Below are positions 8,491 through 17,499 of a stretch of 64,000 nucleotides of DNA, one piece after another (within the stretch, counting starts at the first letter, position 1; every line of letters starts with the position of its first letter). Where the stretch lies: positions 124,001-188,000 of the forward strand of contig CAKSTW010000002.1 in NCBI GenBank assembly GCA_934501435.1, written 5' to 3'. The DNA comes from an uncultured Eubacteriales bacterium. GTDB lineage: Bacteria > Bacillota > Clostridia > Oscillospirales > UBA644. The notes under the pieces are model-generated. The model did not search any database, was not told the origin of the DNA, and saw nothing but the letters and a program-made list of their open reading frames with translations. A program made the translations under genes and the position numbers.

Positions 8491-9636
8491 ATGAAGAAAA
8501 CAATCTCTGTATTTCTTGCGGCAGTCCTGCTCTTCTCTCTCACGGCGCTTTCGGGCTGCGGCAAAACGGCAAACGGCGAGAAATTCGACAGCATCGGCGA
8601 CGCCTACACCAATGCCCGCGATTTCTCGGAGGGACTTGCCGCCGTCAAAAAGGACGGGCTTTGGGGCTATATAGATACCGACGGGAATTATGCCGTCGAG
8701 CCGAAATATTACGGCGCATGGTCTTTTTCCGAGGGGCTTGCCGCCGTTCAGGATAAAAACGGCAAGTGGGGCTTTATCGACAAGTCGGGAAACGAGGTCG
8801 TTGCGGCTGCCTATGACGGCGCATGGTATTTTTCGAAAGGACTTGCCGTTGTCGTTTCGGGAAACCGTTACGGCTATATAAACACTTCGGGAGAAGTCGT
8901 CGTCGAACTTAAATACAGCGACGCCGCAAACTTCACCACAGACATCGCCGCCGTCCAGAAAGACGACAAAAAATGGGGATTTATCGACAAAACGGGTAAA
9001 GAGCTGACCGATTTTATCTATACCGAAAAGCCCGAATTTTCCGACGGACTTGCCGAGGTTTTCGAACAGTATAAGAGCGGCTTTGTAAATGAAAAAGGCG
9101 AAGTCGTTATCTCCCTGCAGTTTGAAGACGCGAACCGTTTTTCGGAGGGCTTTGCCGCTTACGAAAGCGGAACCGACTGGGGTTATATCGACAAAACGGG
9201 AAAAATTATCGTTGAGGCGAAATATGCGACCGCCGGCGAATTTTCCGACGGCCTTGCCGCAGTCGAAAAGGGAGGTCTTTTCGGATATATAGGCACTTCC
9301 GGCGACGTCGTCATCGCGCCGGCATACCTTACCGCCTATGAATTTACGGACGGTATTGCGCGCGTTCAGCTGCCGTCGGGAACGACCGGGGGCGAGGCGG
9401 GAGCGTTCGCTTTCATTTCAAAAGACGGCAAAAAGCTTTTCGATAAAACCTATGCGGCGGCAAAGGATTTTTCGGAAGGCTACGCACCCGTCGCCGAGGC
9501 GGAAAACAAATGGGGACTCATAGATAAAGACGGAAATTCCGTTATCCCCTGCGAATGGGACGAAACTTACGCCGTCTCCGACGGTATCGTCCGCCTTTCC
9601 GACGGAGGAAACTATCGCTTCGTGAAACTTAAATAA
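8491..9636 (+). CDS. WG (KWG)-repeat lipoprotein
   Basis: 381-aa predicted lipoprotein: signal peptide MKKTISVFLAAVLLFSLTAL with lipobox LSGC (Cys about 25). The mature part is about eight tandem units of 38-40 residues, each with FSEGLAAV, then KWGFID or a variant, then G-x-V-V followed by A-x-Y. This is the WG/KWG beta-rich repeat common in Clostridia and Bacteroidota surface proteins. The function is unknown; it may bind a ligand or other surface component. The start with AAGGAG ten bases upstream is clear, and the longer frame beginning at 8368 overlaps the upstream gene and is rejected. Confidence 0.9.
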   Translation: MKKTISVFLAAVLLFSLTALSGCGKTANGEKFDSIGDAYTNARDFSEGLAAVKKDGLWGYIDTDGNYAVEPKYYGAWSFSEGLAAVQDKNGKWGFIDKSGNEVVAAAYDGAWYFSKGLAVVVSGNRYGYINTSGEVVVELKYSDAANFTTDIAAVQKDDKKWGFIDKTGKELTDFIYTEKPEFSDGLAEVFEQYKSGFVNEKGEVVISLQFEDANRFSEGFAAYESGTDWGYIDKTGKIIVEAKYATAGEFSDGLAAVEKGGLFGYIGTSGDVVIAPAYLTAYEFTDGIARVQLPSGTTGGEAGAFAFISKDGKKLFDKTYAAAKDFSEGYAPVAEAENKWGLIDKDGNSVIPCEWDETYAVSDGIVRLSDGGNYRFVKLK

Positions 9637-9653
9637 GTGTAAAATAAAAACAG

Positions 9654-9679
9654 AAAGCCCACGCTTTTGCGTGGGCTTT
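9654..9679. terminator. bidirectional terminator between WG lipoprotein and glgP
   Basis: An 11-bp perfect stem (AAAGCCCACGC / GCGTGGGCTTT) around TTTT, with A-rich and T-rich flanks, sits between two convergent genes. Confidence 0.8.
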
Positions 9680-9688
9680 ACCTTTATC

Positions 9689-11989
9689 TTATATATGCCA
9701 GATGTTGTTTACGTAGTCTCTTACCGAGCGGTCGGAAGAGAATTTTCCGGAATGAGCCATATTTTCTATCGACTTCGAATAGAATTCGTCGCTTCCGAAC
9801 TCCGAATTGAGTTTTAATTTTTCGTTTACGTAACTTTCAAAATCGTAAAGCACGAGGTAAACGTCGGGGTTGTTGTAGGTGACGAGCGAATTGTAGATAT
9901 TCGAAAGCATTCCGCTGTTGTTGTCGTTAAATGTTCCGTTTACGAGGCTGTCGACAACTCTCTTTATCTTTTGGTTGTTGTCGTAAAGTGCTTTCGGGTT
10001 GTAGCACTGTTTTACCCTTGCGACTTCTTCGACCGACGCGCCGAAAATGTAGTTGTTTTCTTTTCCCGCCTCTTCGCATATCTCGACGTTCGCTCCGTCA
10101 AGGGTTCCGAGGGTGACGGTTCCGTTCATCATGAATTTCATGTTGCCCGTGCCCGACGCTTCCATTCCCGCCATTGATATCTGCTCCGAAACGTCCGCTG
10201 CGCAGACTATCTTTTCGGCGTAGGAAACGTTGTAGTTCTGAACGAAAACAACGCGGAGCCTGTCGTTCGTTTCTTCGTCGGCGTTCACCTTTTTCGCAAT
10301 TTCGTTGATAAATTTGATTATCGCTTTCGCGTTATAATATCCGGGAGCGGCTTTCGCCCCGAAAATAAAGGCGGTCGGCTTGAAATCGGGCAGGTTGTGA
10401 TCTTTCAGTTCGTAATAGATATAAAGTATGGAAAACGCATTGAGAAGCTGGCGTTTATATTCGTGAAGGCGCTTGACCTGAATATCGAAAATAAAGTTTT
10501 CGGGAATTTCGACGCCCTCGGTCTTTTTGATTTCGGCGGCAAGACGGCGTTTGTTTTCGCCTCTTATTTCCTTGAAAACGGAGATGAATTCGGGGTCGTG
10601 CGCGTATTTTTTCATTTCCGAAAGTTTTGTGAGGTCTTTTTTCCAGCCTCCGCCTATCCTCTTTGTGATTTCTTCGCAAAGGCGGGGGTTATTTAACATC
10701 ATCCAGCGGCGGGGAGTAACTCCGTTCGTGACGTTTTCGAATTTGTCGGGGAAGAGTTCGTACCAGTCTCTGAAAGTGTTCGTTTTGAGAATTTCGGTGT
10801 GGATTTTCGCAACGCCGTTTACCTTTGCGGCAACGTAGATTGCAAGGTTCGCCATGTGGATAACTCCGTCGCGGATAATGAAATATCTGTTTCTGTCGAG
10901 GTTGTCCTGTTCAATTTTAACCTGCAATTTGACGATCTGCTCCCAGATCTGCGGCAAAAGGTCGTGGACCGATCTTTCGTCCCATTTTTCGAGAGCCTCG
11001 CTCATAATCGTATGGTTCGTGAAGTTGAAAATTTTATTGCAGAGAGCAAGCGCCGAATCGAAATCCATACCCTCGTTCTGCAAAAGACGGAGAAGTTCGG
11101 GGATCGCGATAACGGGGTGGGTGTCGTTGAGCTGCAGGCAGATAAAACTGTCGAGTTCTTCGAGCGGTTTTCCGGTCTTTTTGTATCTGCGGAGGATATC
11201 CTGCAAAGTCGCGCTTGCAAGGAAATACTGCTGGCGAAGTCTTAACATCTTGCCCTCATAGGTGCCGTCGTTCGGATAAAGCACGTCGGTTATTTTGAGA
11301 GCCTTATATGCTTCGATAGAAAGTTTGTCGGTCTGCATATCGTTGAAAAGACCGAAGTCGAACGGTTTTACCGCCTCGCTCTGCCAAAGGCGGAGAGTGT
11401 TTATCTTTCTGTTTTTATAGCCTATTACGGGCATATCGTAAGGAATTGCAAGCACCGTTTCGTCCGAAAAAGTAACTTCGACCGCTTCTCTTTCCTTTCT
11501 TATGCTCCACGGGTCGCCCCATTTGAGCCAGCAGTCGCCCTCTTCGCTCTGGAAACCGTCCTTGAAGGTCTGTTTGAAAAGACCGTAACGGTAGCGGAGA
11601 CCGTAGCCGTCGAGGTTTATCCCCTCGGTCGCGCCCGACTCAAGATAGCAGGCGGCAAGGCGGCCGAGACCTCCGTTTCCGAGAGCCGCGTCGTCGACTT
11701 CTTCGAACATATCAATATTAAGCCCTCTCTTTTCGAGAAGTTCGCGTACTTCGTCGGAAAGTCCCAGATTGAGAAGATTTGCATAGATCATTCTGCCGAC
11801 AAGAAATTCCGCCGACATATATCCGCAGCGTTTGCCCTCGCTTTCGCGGTCGGCTTTCCAGTCTTTGTAAATGTCGAGCATCACAGCCTTTGAAACTGCG
11901 TTGTATATTTCCTTTGTGTCCGCCGTGTCGCTGTCGCAGCCGAAATACGAACGGAGGACAAAATCAAAATCCTTTTCCAGATTTTCCAT
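9689..11989 (-). CDS. glgP: glycogen/maltodextrin phosphorylase
   Basis: 766-aa GT35 phosphorylase, which releases glucose-1-phosphate from the non-reducing ends of alpha-1,4-glucans. Family marks: GYMSAEFLVGR, DDAALGNGGLGRLAACYLES, GINLDGYGLRYRYGLFKQ, GVTPRRWM, VKRLHEYKRQ and the PLP site EASGTGNMKFMMNG with the Schiff-base lysine near residue 615. The length is typical of bacterial enzymes without the eukaryotic N-terminal regulatory tail. It has its own promoter inside the end of the MATE gene and no other glycogen gene beside it. Confidence 0.96.
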   Translation of the reverse strand: MENLEKDFDFVLRSYFGCDSDTADTKEIYNAVSKAVMLDIYKDWKADRESEGKRCGYMSAEFLVGRMIYANLLNLGLSDEVRELLEKRGLNIDMFEEVDDAALGNGGLGRLAACYLESGATEGINLDGYGLRYRYGLFKQTFKDGFQSEEGDCWLKWGDPWSIRKEREAVEVTFSDETVLAIPYDMPVIGYKNRKINTLRLWQSEAVKPFDFGLFNDMQTDKLSIEAYKALKITDVLYPNDGTYEGKMLRLRQQYFLASATLQDILRRYKKTGKPLEELDSFICLQLNDTHPVIAIPELLRLLQNEGMDFDSALALCNKIFNFTNHTIMSEALEKWDERSVHDLLPQIWEQIVKLQVKIEQDNLDRNRYFIIRDGVIHMANLAIYVAAKVNGVAKIHTEILKTNTFRDWYELFPDKFENVTNGVTPRRWMMLNNPRLCEEITKRIGGGWKKDLTKLSEMKKYAHDPEFISVFKEIRGENKRRLAAEIKKTEGVEIPENFIFDIQVKRLHEYKRQLLNAFSILYIYYELKDHNLPDFKPTAFIFGAKAAPGYYNAKAIIKFINEIAKKVNADEETNDRLRVVFVQNYNVSYAEKIVCAADVSEQISMAGMEASGTGNMKFMMNGTVTLGTLDGANVEICEEAGKENNYIFGASVEEVARVKQCYNPKALYDNNQKIKRVVDSLVNGTFNDNNSGMLSNIYNSLVTYNNPDVYLVLYDFESYVNEKLKLNSEFGSDEFYSKSIENMAHSGKFSSDRSVRDYVNNIWHI

Positions 11990-12047
11990 CTTAACATCTC
12001 CCGATAGCTTCTTTTGTGTTGGTTTTCAGCGGTTTTCCCGCCCGAAA

Positions 12048-12076
12048 ATTATAGCATAAATCATCTGCAAAGTCAA
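12048..12076 (-). promoter_or_regulatory. promoter of glgP
   Basis: Minus-strand TTGACT (12076-12071), 17-base spacer, TATAAT (12053-12048) preceded by TGC, giving an extended -10. It overlaps the last codon of the upstream MATE gene. Confidence 0.75.
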
Positions 12077-13407
12077 GCCGCTTTGCGCGTCGATTTCTTA
12101 TATACAAATAGTGAAACCGCCGCAGAGAGCGTTTCGGTTACCCAGAAAGCGTGCCAGACGCCGTCCTCCCCGAAAATCTTTGAAAGGATAAACGCCGCGG
12201 GGATTATGACGACGATATTTCGGCAAAGGGAAATGACGAGGGACGGCAGCCCCTTTCCGAGCCCCTCGAGCGCCCCCGACGCCGTGACCGAAACCGCCGA
12301 AACGATAAAACCGCCCGAAATTATCCGAAGCGCCGTTCCCCCTGCTTTCACCGTTTCCGCGGACGGGGTGAAAAGCCCGATGAGGGTCTCGGGGATAAGA
12401 AGGCAGACGACCGTTCCGACAGCCATTATAACGCCGCAGAGACAAAGCACCGTCATAAAAATCTTCCGAACTCTTTCTTTTTCCCCCGCTCCGTAATTGT
12501 AGCCGACAAGCGGTCTCATTCCCTGAACAAAGCCGTTTGCGGGAAGATATAAAAACGTCTGCAATTTATAGTATATGCCGAGGACTAAGATGTAAACGCC
12601 CGAATATGCCGCAAGAATTGCGTTGAGAGCCGAGATAAGCACCGACGGCAGAGCCAGATTGAGAGTCGCGGGAATTCCGACGGAATAGAGTTTTCCTATC
12701 GTCCGTTTTTCGGGACGGAAATGTTTTTTCCTTATTTTCACGCAGAGAGGACGGGCAAAATATACGATAAGGTAAACAGCGAGGGAGACGGTCTGTCCTA
12801 TCCCCGTCGCGAGCGCCGCGCCCTCTATCCCCATTTTCGGGAAAGGACCCCAACCGAAAATCAAAACGGGGTCAAGGACTATATTCGCGATACAGCCCGC
12901 CGAAAGGCCTATCATCGTGACGTTCATTTTTCCCGCCGACTGAAATATTTTTTCAAAGACAAGCCCGACGTTTATTATGACCGCGAACGCAAAAACAACG
13001 GTCGAATAACTTTTTCCGAGAGAAATAACGCTTTCGTCGGAGGTAAAAAGCGGAAGAAACGCCGAAGTTCCGAAAATTCCCACGGCAGTTCCGATAAGCC
13101 CGTGAACGACCGACAGCAGAAGTCCCCGGGTCGCGGCTCCGTCGGCTTTTTCATATTCTTTTGCCCCGAGATAAAAGGAAACGGCGGAGTTTACCCCGAC
13201 TCCGAAGCCTATCGCCACGGCGTTTATAAGGTTCTGCACGGGAAAAACAAGAGACAGGGCGGTCATTGCCCCGTCGCTTATCTTCGCGACGAAAAAACTG
13301 TCGACGATGTTGTAAAGGGAGTTTACGAGCATTGAAAGAACCATCGGCAGCGACATTGACATGACAAGCGGAAGTATCGGTTTTTTACGCATAAATTCGG
13401 TATCCAT
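12073..13407 (-). CDS. MATE family multidrug/cation efflux transporter
   Basis: 444-aa inner-membrane antiporter of the MATE superfamily with about twelve hydrophobic segments in two six-helix halves (for example LVMSMSLPMVLSMLVNSLYN and VGIPATLNLALPSVLISALN). MATE proteins export cationic drugs or metabolites in exchange for Na+ or H+; the substrate cannot be told here. The start MDTEFMRKKP has AAGGAGATATT directly upstream; the longer frame (to 13491) would cross the leader hairpin. The basic C-terminus ends KKSTRKAA. It is transcribed from a consensus promoter through a hairpin-bearing leader. Confidence 0.92.
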   Translation of the reverse strand: MDTEFMRKKPILPLVMSMSLPMVLSMLVNSLYNIVDSFFVAKISDGAMTALSLVFPVQNLINAVAIGFGVGVNSAVSFYLGAKEYEKADGAATRGLLLSVVHGLIGTAVGIFGTSAFLPLFTSDESVISLGKSYSTVVFAFAVIINVGLVFEKIFQSAGKMNVTMIGLSAGCIANIVLDPVLIFGWGPFPKMGIEGAALATGIGQTVSLAVYLIVYFARPLCVKIRKKHFRPEKRTIGKLYSVGIPATLNLALPSVLISALNAILAAYSGVYILVLGIYYKLQTFLYLPANGFVQGMRPLVGYNYGAGEKERVRKIFMTVLCLCGVIMAVGTVVCLLIPETLIGLFTPSAETVKAGGTALRIISGGFIVSAVSVTASGALEGLGKGLPSLVISLCRNIVVIIPAAFILSKIFGEDGVWHAFWVTETLSAAVSLFVYKKSTRKAA

Positions 13408-13432
13408 AATATCTCCTTTCTGGCAGAAAAAG

Positions 13433-13455
13433 AGCCACACGCGCGGGGCGTGTGG
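13433..13455 (-). promoter_or_regulatory. terminator-like hairpin in MATE leader (possible attenuator)
   Basis: GCCACACGC and GCGTGTGGC form a nine-bp GC-rich stem. On the minus strand it is followed by TCTTTTT and lies between the promoter and the ribosome-binding site, where premature termination would block expression. Confidence 0.55.
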
Positions 13456-13502
13456 CGAAAAGATGACTTCGTCCGGAAAAATCCACAACAATTTTCTGTC
13501 AG

Positions 13503-13531
13503 ATTATATCAGAAACAGAGCCTTTTGTCAA
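13503..13531 (-). promoter_or_regulatory. consensus promoter of MATE gene
   Basis: Minus-strand TTGACA (13531-13526), 17-base spacer, TATAAT (13508-13503): both hexamers perfect. The rest of the gap to 13666 shows nothing recognisable. Confidence 0.85.
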
Positions 13532-13666
13532 CAGTTGCCGATATCCGGGGAAAAGCCGCCGATTTTTTCTTTGTTGCCGGGGGGATATACGGTTCTTTAT
13601 TTACCGATATGTAATATGCGTCGTAGAGATCCGCAGTCATTTTAACGAATTTTCAGAATATTTTTA

Positions 13667-14746
13667 TCAAAGTAAATCCTTTATATTATACCTCTCTATT
13701 TTTTTCGTGTAGAAATCAGCAAACTGCATATCCAGCTGTTCAGACGTGTAACCGTAAGAAAATATAAACTCCGGACAAGTCGGAAAATCCGAGGAATAAT
13801 ATATCGAAAGCTGCTCTTTTTCCGATATCGGATACTCTTCAAACCCGCAAAAACTTCTCCACGACAGATGGCGGTACCGTGGAATCAACAGCTCTGCAAT
13901 TGCAGAATCCGCCGCCGTAGACCATGCATTATATACGTTCTGAATTTCTCCCGTATATCTATAAAGATCTCCGTTCAGCAACTTTTTTGCAATATAATCC
14001 TTGCAGTTTTCCGTTTCGGAAAGCCCGTTTTCTTTTTTTATTTTTTCAGAAACATAAAACATATATCCGGTATCTATGATTTTCGATTCGAGCGACTCCG
14101 GTTGATATCTGATATCTCCGGCAACATCCAAATCCTTGGGCAGAGTCTGTGTAATATATGCAGAAAGAAAGACTTCGCCAAAGTCTCTGTCTGAATTTTC
14201 AATAATACCTCGGAAAAAATCAATGGGCGGCTGATATTTTTCGCTTGAATTAAGCGATATTTTAACAGTACATACATTTTTCGCGTTTGTTAAACTCCGA
14301 CATTCATAGTCAATATCCAAATCGCAAAGCGAAGAGTTCCCGGTCTCTTGAAGAGAAGATTCGTGCAGTTTTCTTATTCGTGAAATCATATAAGATTTAT
14401 CGTAAGCCGGAATTTTTTGATTGAGATGTTTTGAAACTTCTTCAAACCACGAACGAAGCACGTCATCAGGGGAATGAGGTGCAAGCCATCGGGTATATAA
14501 CTCGGAAAGATCGGTATCTCCCCGAACACCCCAATAACTGCGGAAATCGCAGCTTTTAATCGGAAAAGACAGAGGGGAATTTCTTTTTAACAAAGAGGGA
14601 TCGGCTTCTGCCCTGCTTATCCTGTCACAATTATAAAAACGGAAGTTGTTTTGTTTGACGAAACCCTGGATTTTCTCTTTGAGCATATCGGTATATTGTT
14701 TTAATGCCTGATCGTCTCCGACTCCGACAAGAACGAGCTTTAACAT
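13667..14746 (-). CDS. uncharacterised 359-aa protein downstream of RHS cassettes
   Basis: I do not recognise this protein. It has no signal peptide or membrane segment, begins MLKLVLVGVGDDQALKQYTD, and is rich in Ser, Tyr and Asp/Glu with scattered aromatic residues (YWGVRGDTDLSELYTRWL). It is AT-richer than the housekeeping genes, like the adjacent RHS tips and immunity candidates. It follows a 60-aa membrane protein by six bases, so the two are probably co-transcribed from within the RHS region. It could be a remnant effector or immunity gene or unrelated cargo; nothing in the sequence decides. Confidence 0.7.
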   Translation of the reverse strand: MLKLVLVGVGDDQALKQYTDMLKEKIQGFVKQNNFRFYNCDRISRAEADPSLLKRNSPLSFPIKSCDFRSYWGVRGDTDLSELYTRWLAPHSPDDVLRSWFEEVSKHLNQKIPAYDKSYMISRIRKLHESSLQETGNSSLCDLDIDYECRSLTNAKNVCTVKISLNSSEKYQPPIDFFRGIIENSDRDFGEVFLSAYITQTLPKDLDVAGDIRYQPESLESKIIDTGYMFYVSEKIKKENGLSETENCKDYIAKKLLNGDLYRYTGEIQNVYNAWSTAADSAIAELLIPRYRHLSWRSFCGFEEYPISEKEQLSIYYSSDFPTCPEFIFSYGYTSEQLDMQFADFYTKKIERYNIKDLL

Positions 14747-14752
14747 CGCAGT

Positions 14753-14935
14753 TTACCTCTTTTTGTTTTCCGATATCGCGCGGAGCATGTTCCATAAAGA
14801 ACCTGCAAGCAATGTTGTAAAACCGATACAGGTGACGACCTTTCCGGCAATCGTCGCCCTGTCGATAAACATACTTATTACAATAAAAATAAAAGAAATG
14901 CACAATAAAGCAATAATCCATATTTTAGTTTTCAT
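14753..14935 (-). CDS. small two-helix membrane protein
   Basis: 60-aa protein with two hydrophobic segments: KIWIIALLCISFIFIVISMF, and TIAGKVVTCIGFTTLLAGSL. The ATG at 14935 has GAGGTG about eight bases upstream and is preferred to the GTG at 14950. It lies six bases before the 359-aa gene. Small membrane proteins in this position of an RHS locus are plausible immunity candidates, but there is no family evidence. Confidence 0.6.
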   Translation of the reverse strand: MKTKIWIIALLCISFIFIVISMFIDRATIAGKVVTCIGFTTLLAGSLWNMLRAISENKKR

Positions 14936-14964
14936 ATCCGCACACCTCACAATTAAGCCGGAGC

Positions 14965-15415
14965 CTATTCTGCAATCATTTCGAAACTTTTTGCAATATC
15001 CTTTATTACGGAATCTTCAATATCGGTATTCCACACCGCAAAATAAACATTGTTCAGACTTATAATGCGCATAAGAGATCTTTTATTGTCATACAGAAAA
15101 TATGCGGTCACATACTGCGCACTGTTGGAAAACACTTCGCTGAATTTAAGTTCAAGAAATTTATAATCTTTATAATACTTATTTGATTCCGCGCGCCCGG
15201 TTTGATAAGTCCGACACTGGATCATTGCGGGAGTGCCGTTTCGTCAAGAATATACAAAACCCCGTCTTCCGAAAAAGAACTCCATTTTTCGGGAATTTTA
15301 ATGCTTCCGCAATAATCCATATCGACGGTCTGCCACCCGTCATATTTCGACGAACAGCCGCTTAATAATAGTGCGATCATTAAAAACAGAACCCCGCACA
15401 GAAGTTTTTCTTCAT
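14965..15415 (-). pseudogene. frameshifted lipoprotein remnant (possible orphan immunity gene)
   Basis: Three reading-frame pieces add up to one lipoprotein. ATG AAG AAA at 15415 opens a signal peptide but shifts out of frame in the A-run after codon 3. One extra A would give MKKKLLCGVLFL running into LLLSGCSSKYDGW, a good lipobox. That frame ends with TGA at 15222, and the remaining 86 codons (14965-15225, ending IAKSFEMIAE) continue in another frame. Either the gene is decaying or the assembly carries two indels. The ATGA overlap at 15225 would also allow two separate coupled genes. It lies just downstream of immunity candidate C. Confidence 0.55.
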
Positions 15416-15432
15416 AACATGACCCACTTGAC

Positions 15433-15900
15433 CTACTCGCAAATATACCAATTATCGGACAGCCATTCGGTAAGTTTTGAGTATTGATCCGGATATTCCG
15501 TTCCGGGAACGGTATAAACCAAGCATTTTGAAGAAGCCACATCGGAACACAAAACAAAATATACAGCCGGACCGTCGGAATAAAACTCTACGCTATCCAC
15601 TTTGCCTTTACCTATTTTTTCGGTAATGAACTCTTTATCTTCTTCGGATAAATCGTGTTTTTTATCATACCAAAAGACGTCTACGATCCCGACCCTCGTG
15701 ACGGAACTGTCCAAAAACGAAGAGCTGAGTATGTCTTTTCTATAACGCATTATTTCGGGATGTTCTACAACAAATTCTGCTATTTCCTGAAATTCCTCGG
15801 CATTTTTCTCATATACCTGTCTGGGATTTACAGAAGAAAAGTGCAACATTTCCAGAATAATGAAAAATATCATCAATATTGTAGAAAAAAAATTCCTCAT
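15433..15900 (-). CDS. candidate immunity protein C, membrane-anchored
   Basis: 155 aa, beginning MRNFFSTILMIFFIILEML, an N-terminal signal or anchor, followed by a soluble domain of about 125 residues (EEFQEIAEFVVEHPEIM, TRVGIVDVFWYDKKHDLSEEDK). No family recognised. The ATG at 15900 overlaps the stop of RHS cassette C as ATGA, with GGAGTGGG about eight bases upstream, so translation is coupled to the tip. In polymorphic toxin loci the gene directly behind a toxin tip usually encodes its antidote; the role here is inferred from position. Confidence 0.7.
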   Translation of the reverse strand: MRNFFSTILMIFFIILEMLHFSSVNPRQVYEKNAEEFQEIAEFVVEHPEIMRYRKDILSSSFLDSSVTRVGIVDVFWYDKKHDLSEEDKEFITEKIGKGKVDSVEFYSDGPAVYFVLCSDVASSKCLVYTVPGTEYPDQYSKLTEWLSDNWYICE

Positions 15901-17399
15901 AATACTACCCACTCCGATTTCCGTGTTTTGAAATATTTATAAATTGCCAAAAAATATCTATAGAAAAATTTCTTTATAACATAAGACATCAAAGAATTTA
16001 CTTTTCTATAATGTGGATCAAGAAAAGAATACGCCAAAATTCCTAATGCTACCCAAAAATGGTCAGCTCTTGAATCAAAATAGTATTTCCATTGACCCGC
16101 AGAATTTCCGCGAATTGCGACAAAACCGCCACCTGCAAATAATACAGCAGGAGAAAAATACATTGCAGCACCGGTAAGACCATAATTAAAGTTCCCTAAT
16201 TGTTCAGTTGTTAATATAAGTCCAAATGCTTTAAATTTTCCGCCTGAAGCCCATGATGGTTTCTTTACCTTATAATCCCACTCTCCTTTGCTTTTAACTT
16301 TTAGAAAGAATAAAAACCGACCAATAAAAAGGCTTCGCAACACTCTTACAAGTAGCAGATTTTTACATAACAGCCAAAGCAATGGCCATGTAGAATCACT
16401 ATAATACCCGGTACTATCCGTTGTATTTACAGGATTATTCTCACAGTAAGCGAACAGATTATTGCCTAAAAAACCTTTATTTGCTTCGAGATAATCTGCA
16501 TCATCAGCATTTATAAACCTACCAACGCTCGGGTCATAGTATCTGCTCTGCAGGTAGTACATTCCTATTTCGGTATCGTAATAGTAACCTCTGTATCTGA
16601 ACGGGTTGACGGTTGCTATGCCGATTTCGGAAGTATCTTCCGCAATAGTGCAGACACCCCAGGCGTCGTAAGTATATCTTGCAACGGTTTCGCCGTCTTT
16701 ATCGGTTATTGCAACAATGTCGTTCTGCAAGTTTCTGACAAAGTAGAACGCATTGCCGTTGTATTCTATACCGCAGACAGAATCTTCATTGTCATAGAAA
16801 GGTACAAGAATGTTTTCTCCCCATGTTTCACGAAGAATTTTTGTACCGCCGAGAATGTAATTATGGGCTACGCCGTTTACAGTCTTGCTTGTACGGATAC
16901 CATTAGCGTTATAAGTATAGGTATTTGTATCAAACGACTTTAACTGTCTGCCTTTTTCCCATGTCAGAGTGTGTCCGAGGTATGCCGTAGGATTGCCCTG
17001 TGCGTCGTAGGTTATTGTCTGATTGCCGACCTTGGTAAGCAGGTCTTTCCACTGTGCATTTCCGTAAGTATATACCGTGCCGTTCTTGGTCTTGATGTTG
17101 CCGTAGTTGTCATAGGTCATTGTATTGACAACCGTGCCGTTTTTCTTTTCGGTAAGCAACTGACCGAGCGCGTCGTAGGTATATTCGGTTATGCCGTCAA
17201 TGCTGTCCGTGACCTTGGTTATTCTCTCTTCGGCATCGTATTCGTAGGAAACGGTTCTGCCGCCCGAATAGGTTATCTGGCTTACGAGCTGGGTCGTCGG
17301 GCTGGATTTCAGCTTTTCTCCGGTTCTGTGTTCTTCGGTGATGTCGCCCGAATAGTAACTGAACTGTCTCGAAACGAACCCTGTTCCGAGTTGCAGTTC
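15897..17399 (-). CDS. displaced RHS cassette C: partial YD-repeat core plus type-44-like tip, no start codon
   Basis: A 500-codon open frame that begins directly at a boundary element, a TAG stop preceding its first codon at 17399, with no ATG, GTG or ribosome site there. Codons 1-330 are RHS core (TYDALGQLLTEKKNGTVVN, FRYRGYYYDTEIGMYYLQSR) nearly identical to the big rhs gene. The last about 150 codons are a tip with hydrophobic stretches (WPLLWLLCKNLLLVRVLRSL), then GEWDYKVKKPSW, LGNFNYGLTGAAMYF and QWKYYFDSRADHFWVALG. These match the spaced G-x-WDxK, GNxxYGYxG and D-x-R-D pattern I associate with polymorphic toxin type 44. It probably cannot be translated from its own start and is a donor cassette; an internal TTG at 17159 is within the core. 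Confidence 0.75.
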   Translation of the reverse strand, partial: ELQLGTGFVSRQFSYYSGDITEEHRTGEKLKSSPTTQLVSQITYSGGRTVSYEYDAEERITKVTDSIDGITEYTYDALGQLLTEKKNGTVVNTMTYDNYGNIKTKNGTVYTYGNAQWKDLLTKVGNQTITYDAQGNPTAYLGHTLTWEKGRQLKSFDTNTYTYNANGIRTSKTVNGVAHNYILGGTKILRETWGENILVPFYDNEDSVCGIEYNGNAFYFVRNLQNDIVAITDKDGETVARYTYDAWGVCTIAEDTSEIGIATVNPFRYRGYYYDTEIGMYYLQSRYYDPSVGRFINADDADYLEANKGFLGNNLFAYCENNPVNTTDSTGYYSDSTWPLLWLLCKNLLLVRVLRSLFIGRFLFFLKVKSKGEWDYKVKKPSWASGGKFKAFGLILTTEQLGNFNYGLTGAAMYFSPAVLFAGGGFVAIRGNSAGQWKYYFDSRADHFWVALGILAYSFLDPHYRKVNSLMSYVIKKFFYRYFLAIYKYFKTRKSEWVVL

Positions 17400-17409
17400 C
17401 TATACTCAT

Positions 17410-17438
17410 ATTATATCAAAAAAATGTTTAATTTTCAA
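17410..17438 (-). promoter_or_regulatory. promoter within cassette C boundary element
   Basis: Minus-strand TTGAAA (17438-17433), 17-base spacer, TGA-TATAAT (17415-17410). It belongs to a roughly 42-bp element, 17400-17441, that recurs with few differences at 19682-19723 before cassette B. Confidence 0.75.
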
Positions 17439-17441
17439 TAG

Positions 17442-17466
17442 AAAAAAGAGAGCCTTTCGGCTCTCT
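17442..17466 (-). terminator. terminator after immunity candidate B
   Basis: AGAGAGCC / GGCTCTCT stem around a GAAA tetraloop (minus strand), followed by a run of six U. It separates unit B from the promoter of cassette C. Confidence 0.85.
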
Positions 17467-17499
17467 TTTCTCCACTCTGCAAATACTTTAATAATCTAT

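Noticed and set aside
15222..15557. A single 111-aa gene running from 15557 to 15222
   Set aside because: Its first half is out-of-frame sequence of the immunity C gene; only from about 15415 does the translation resemble a lipoprotein, which suggests a frameshifted gene.
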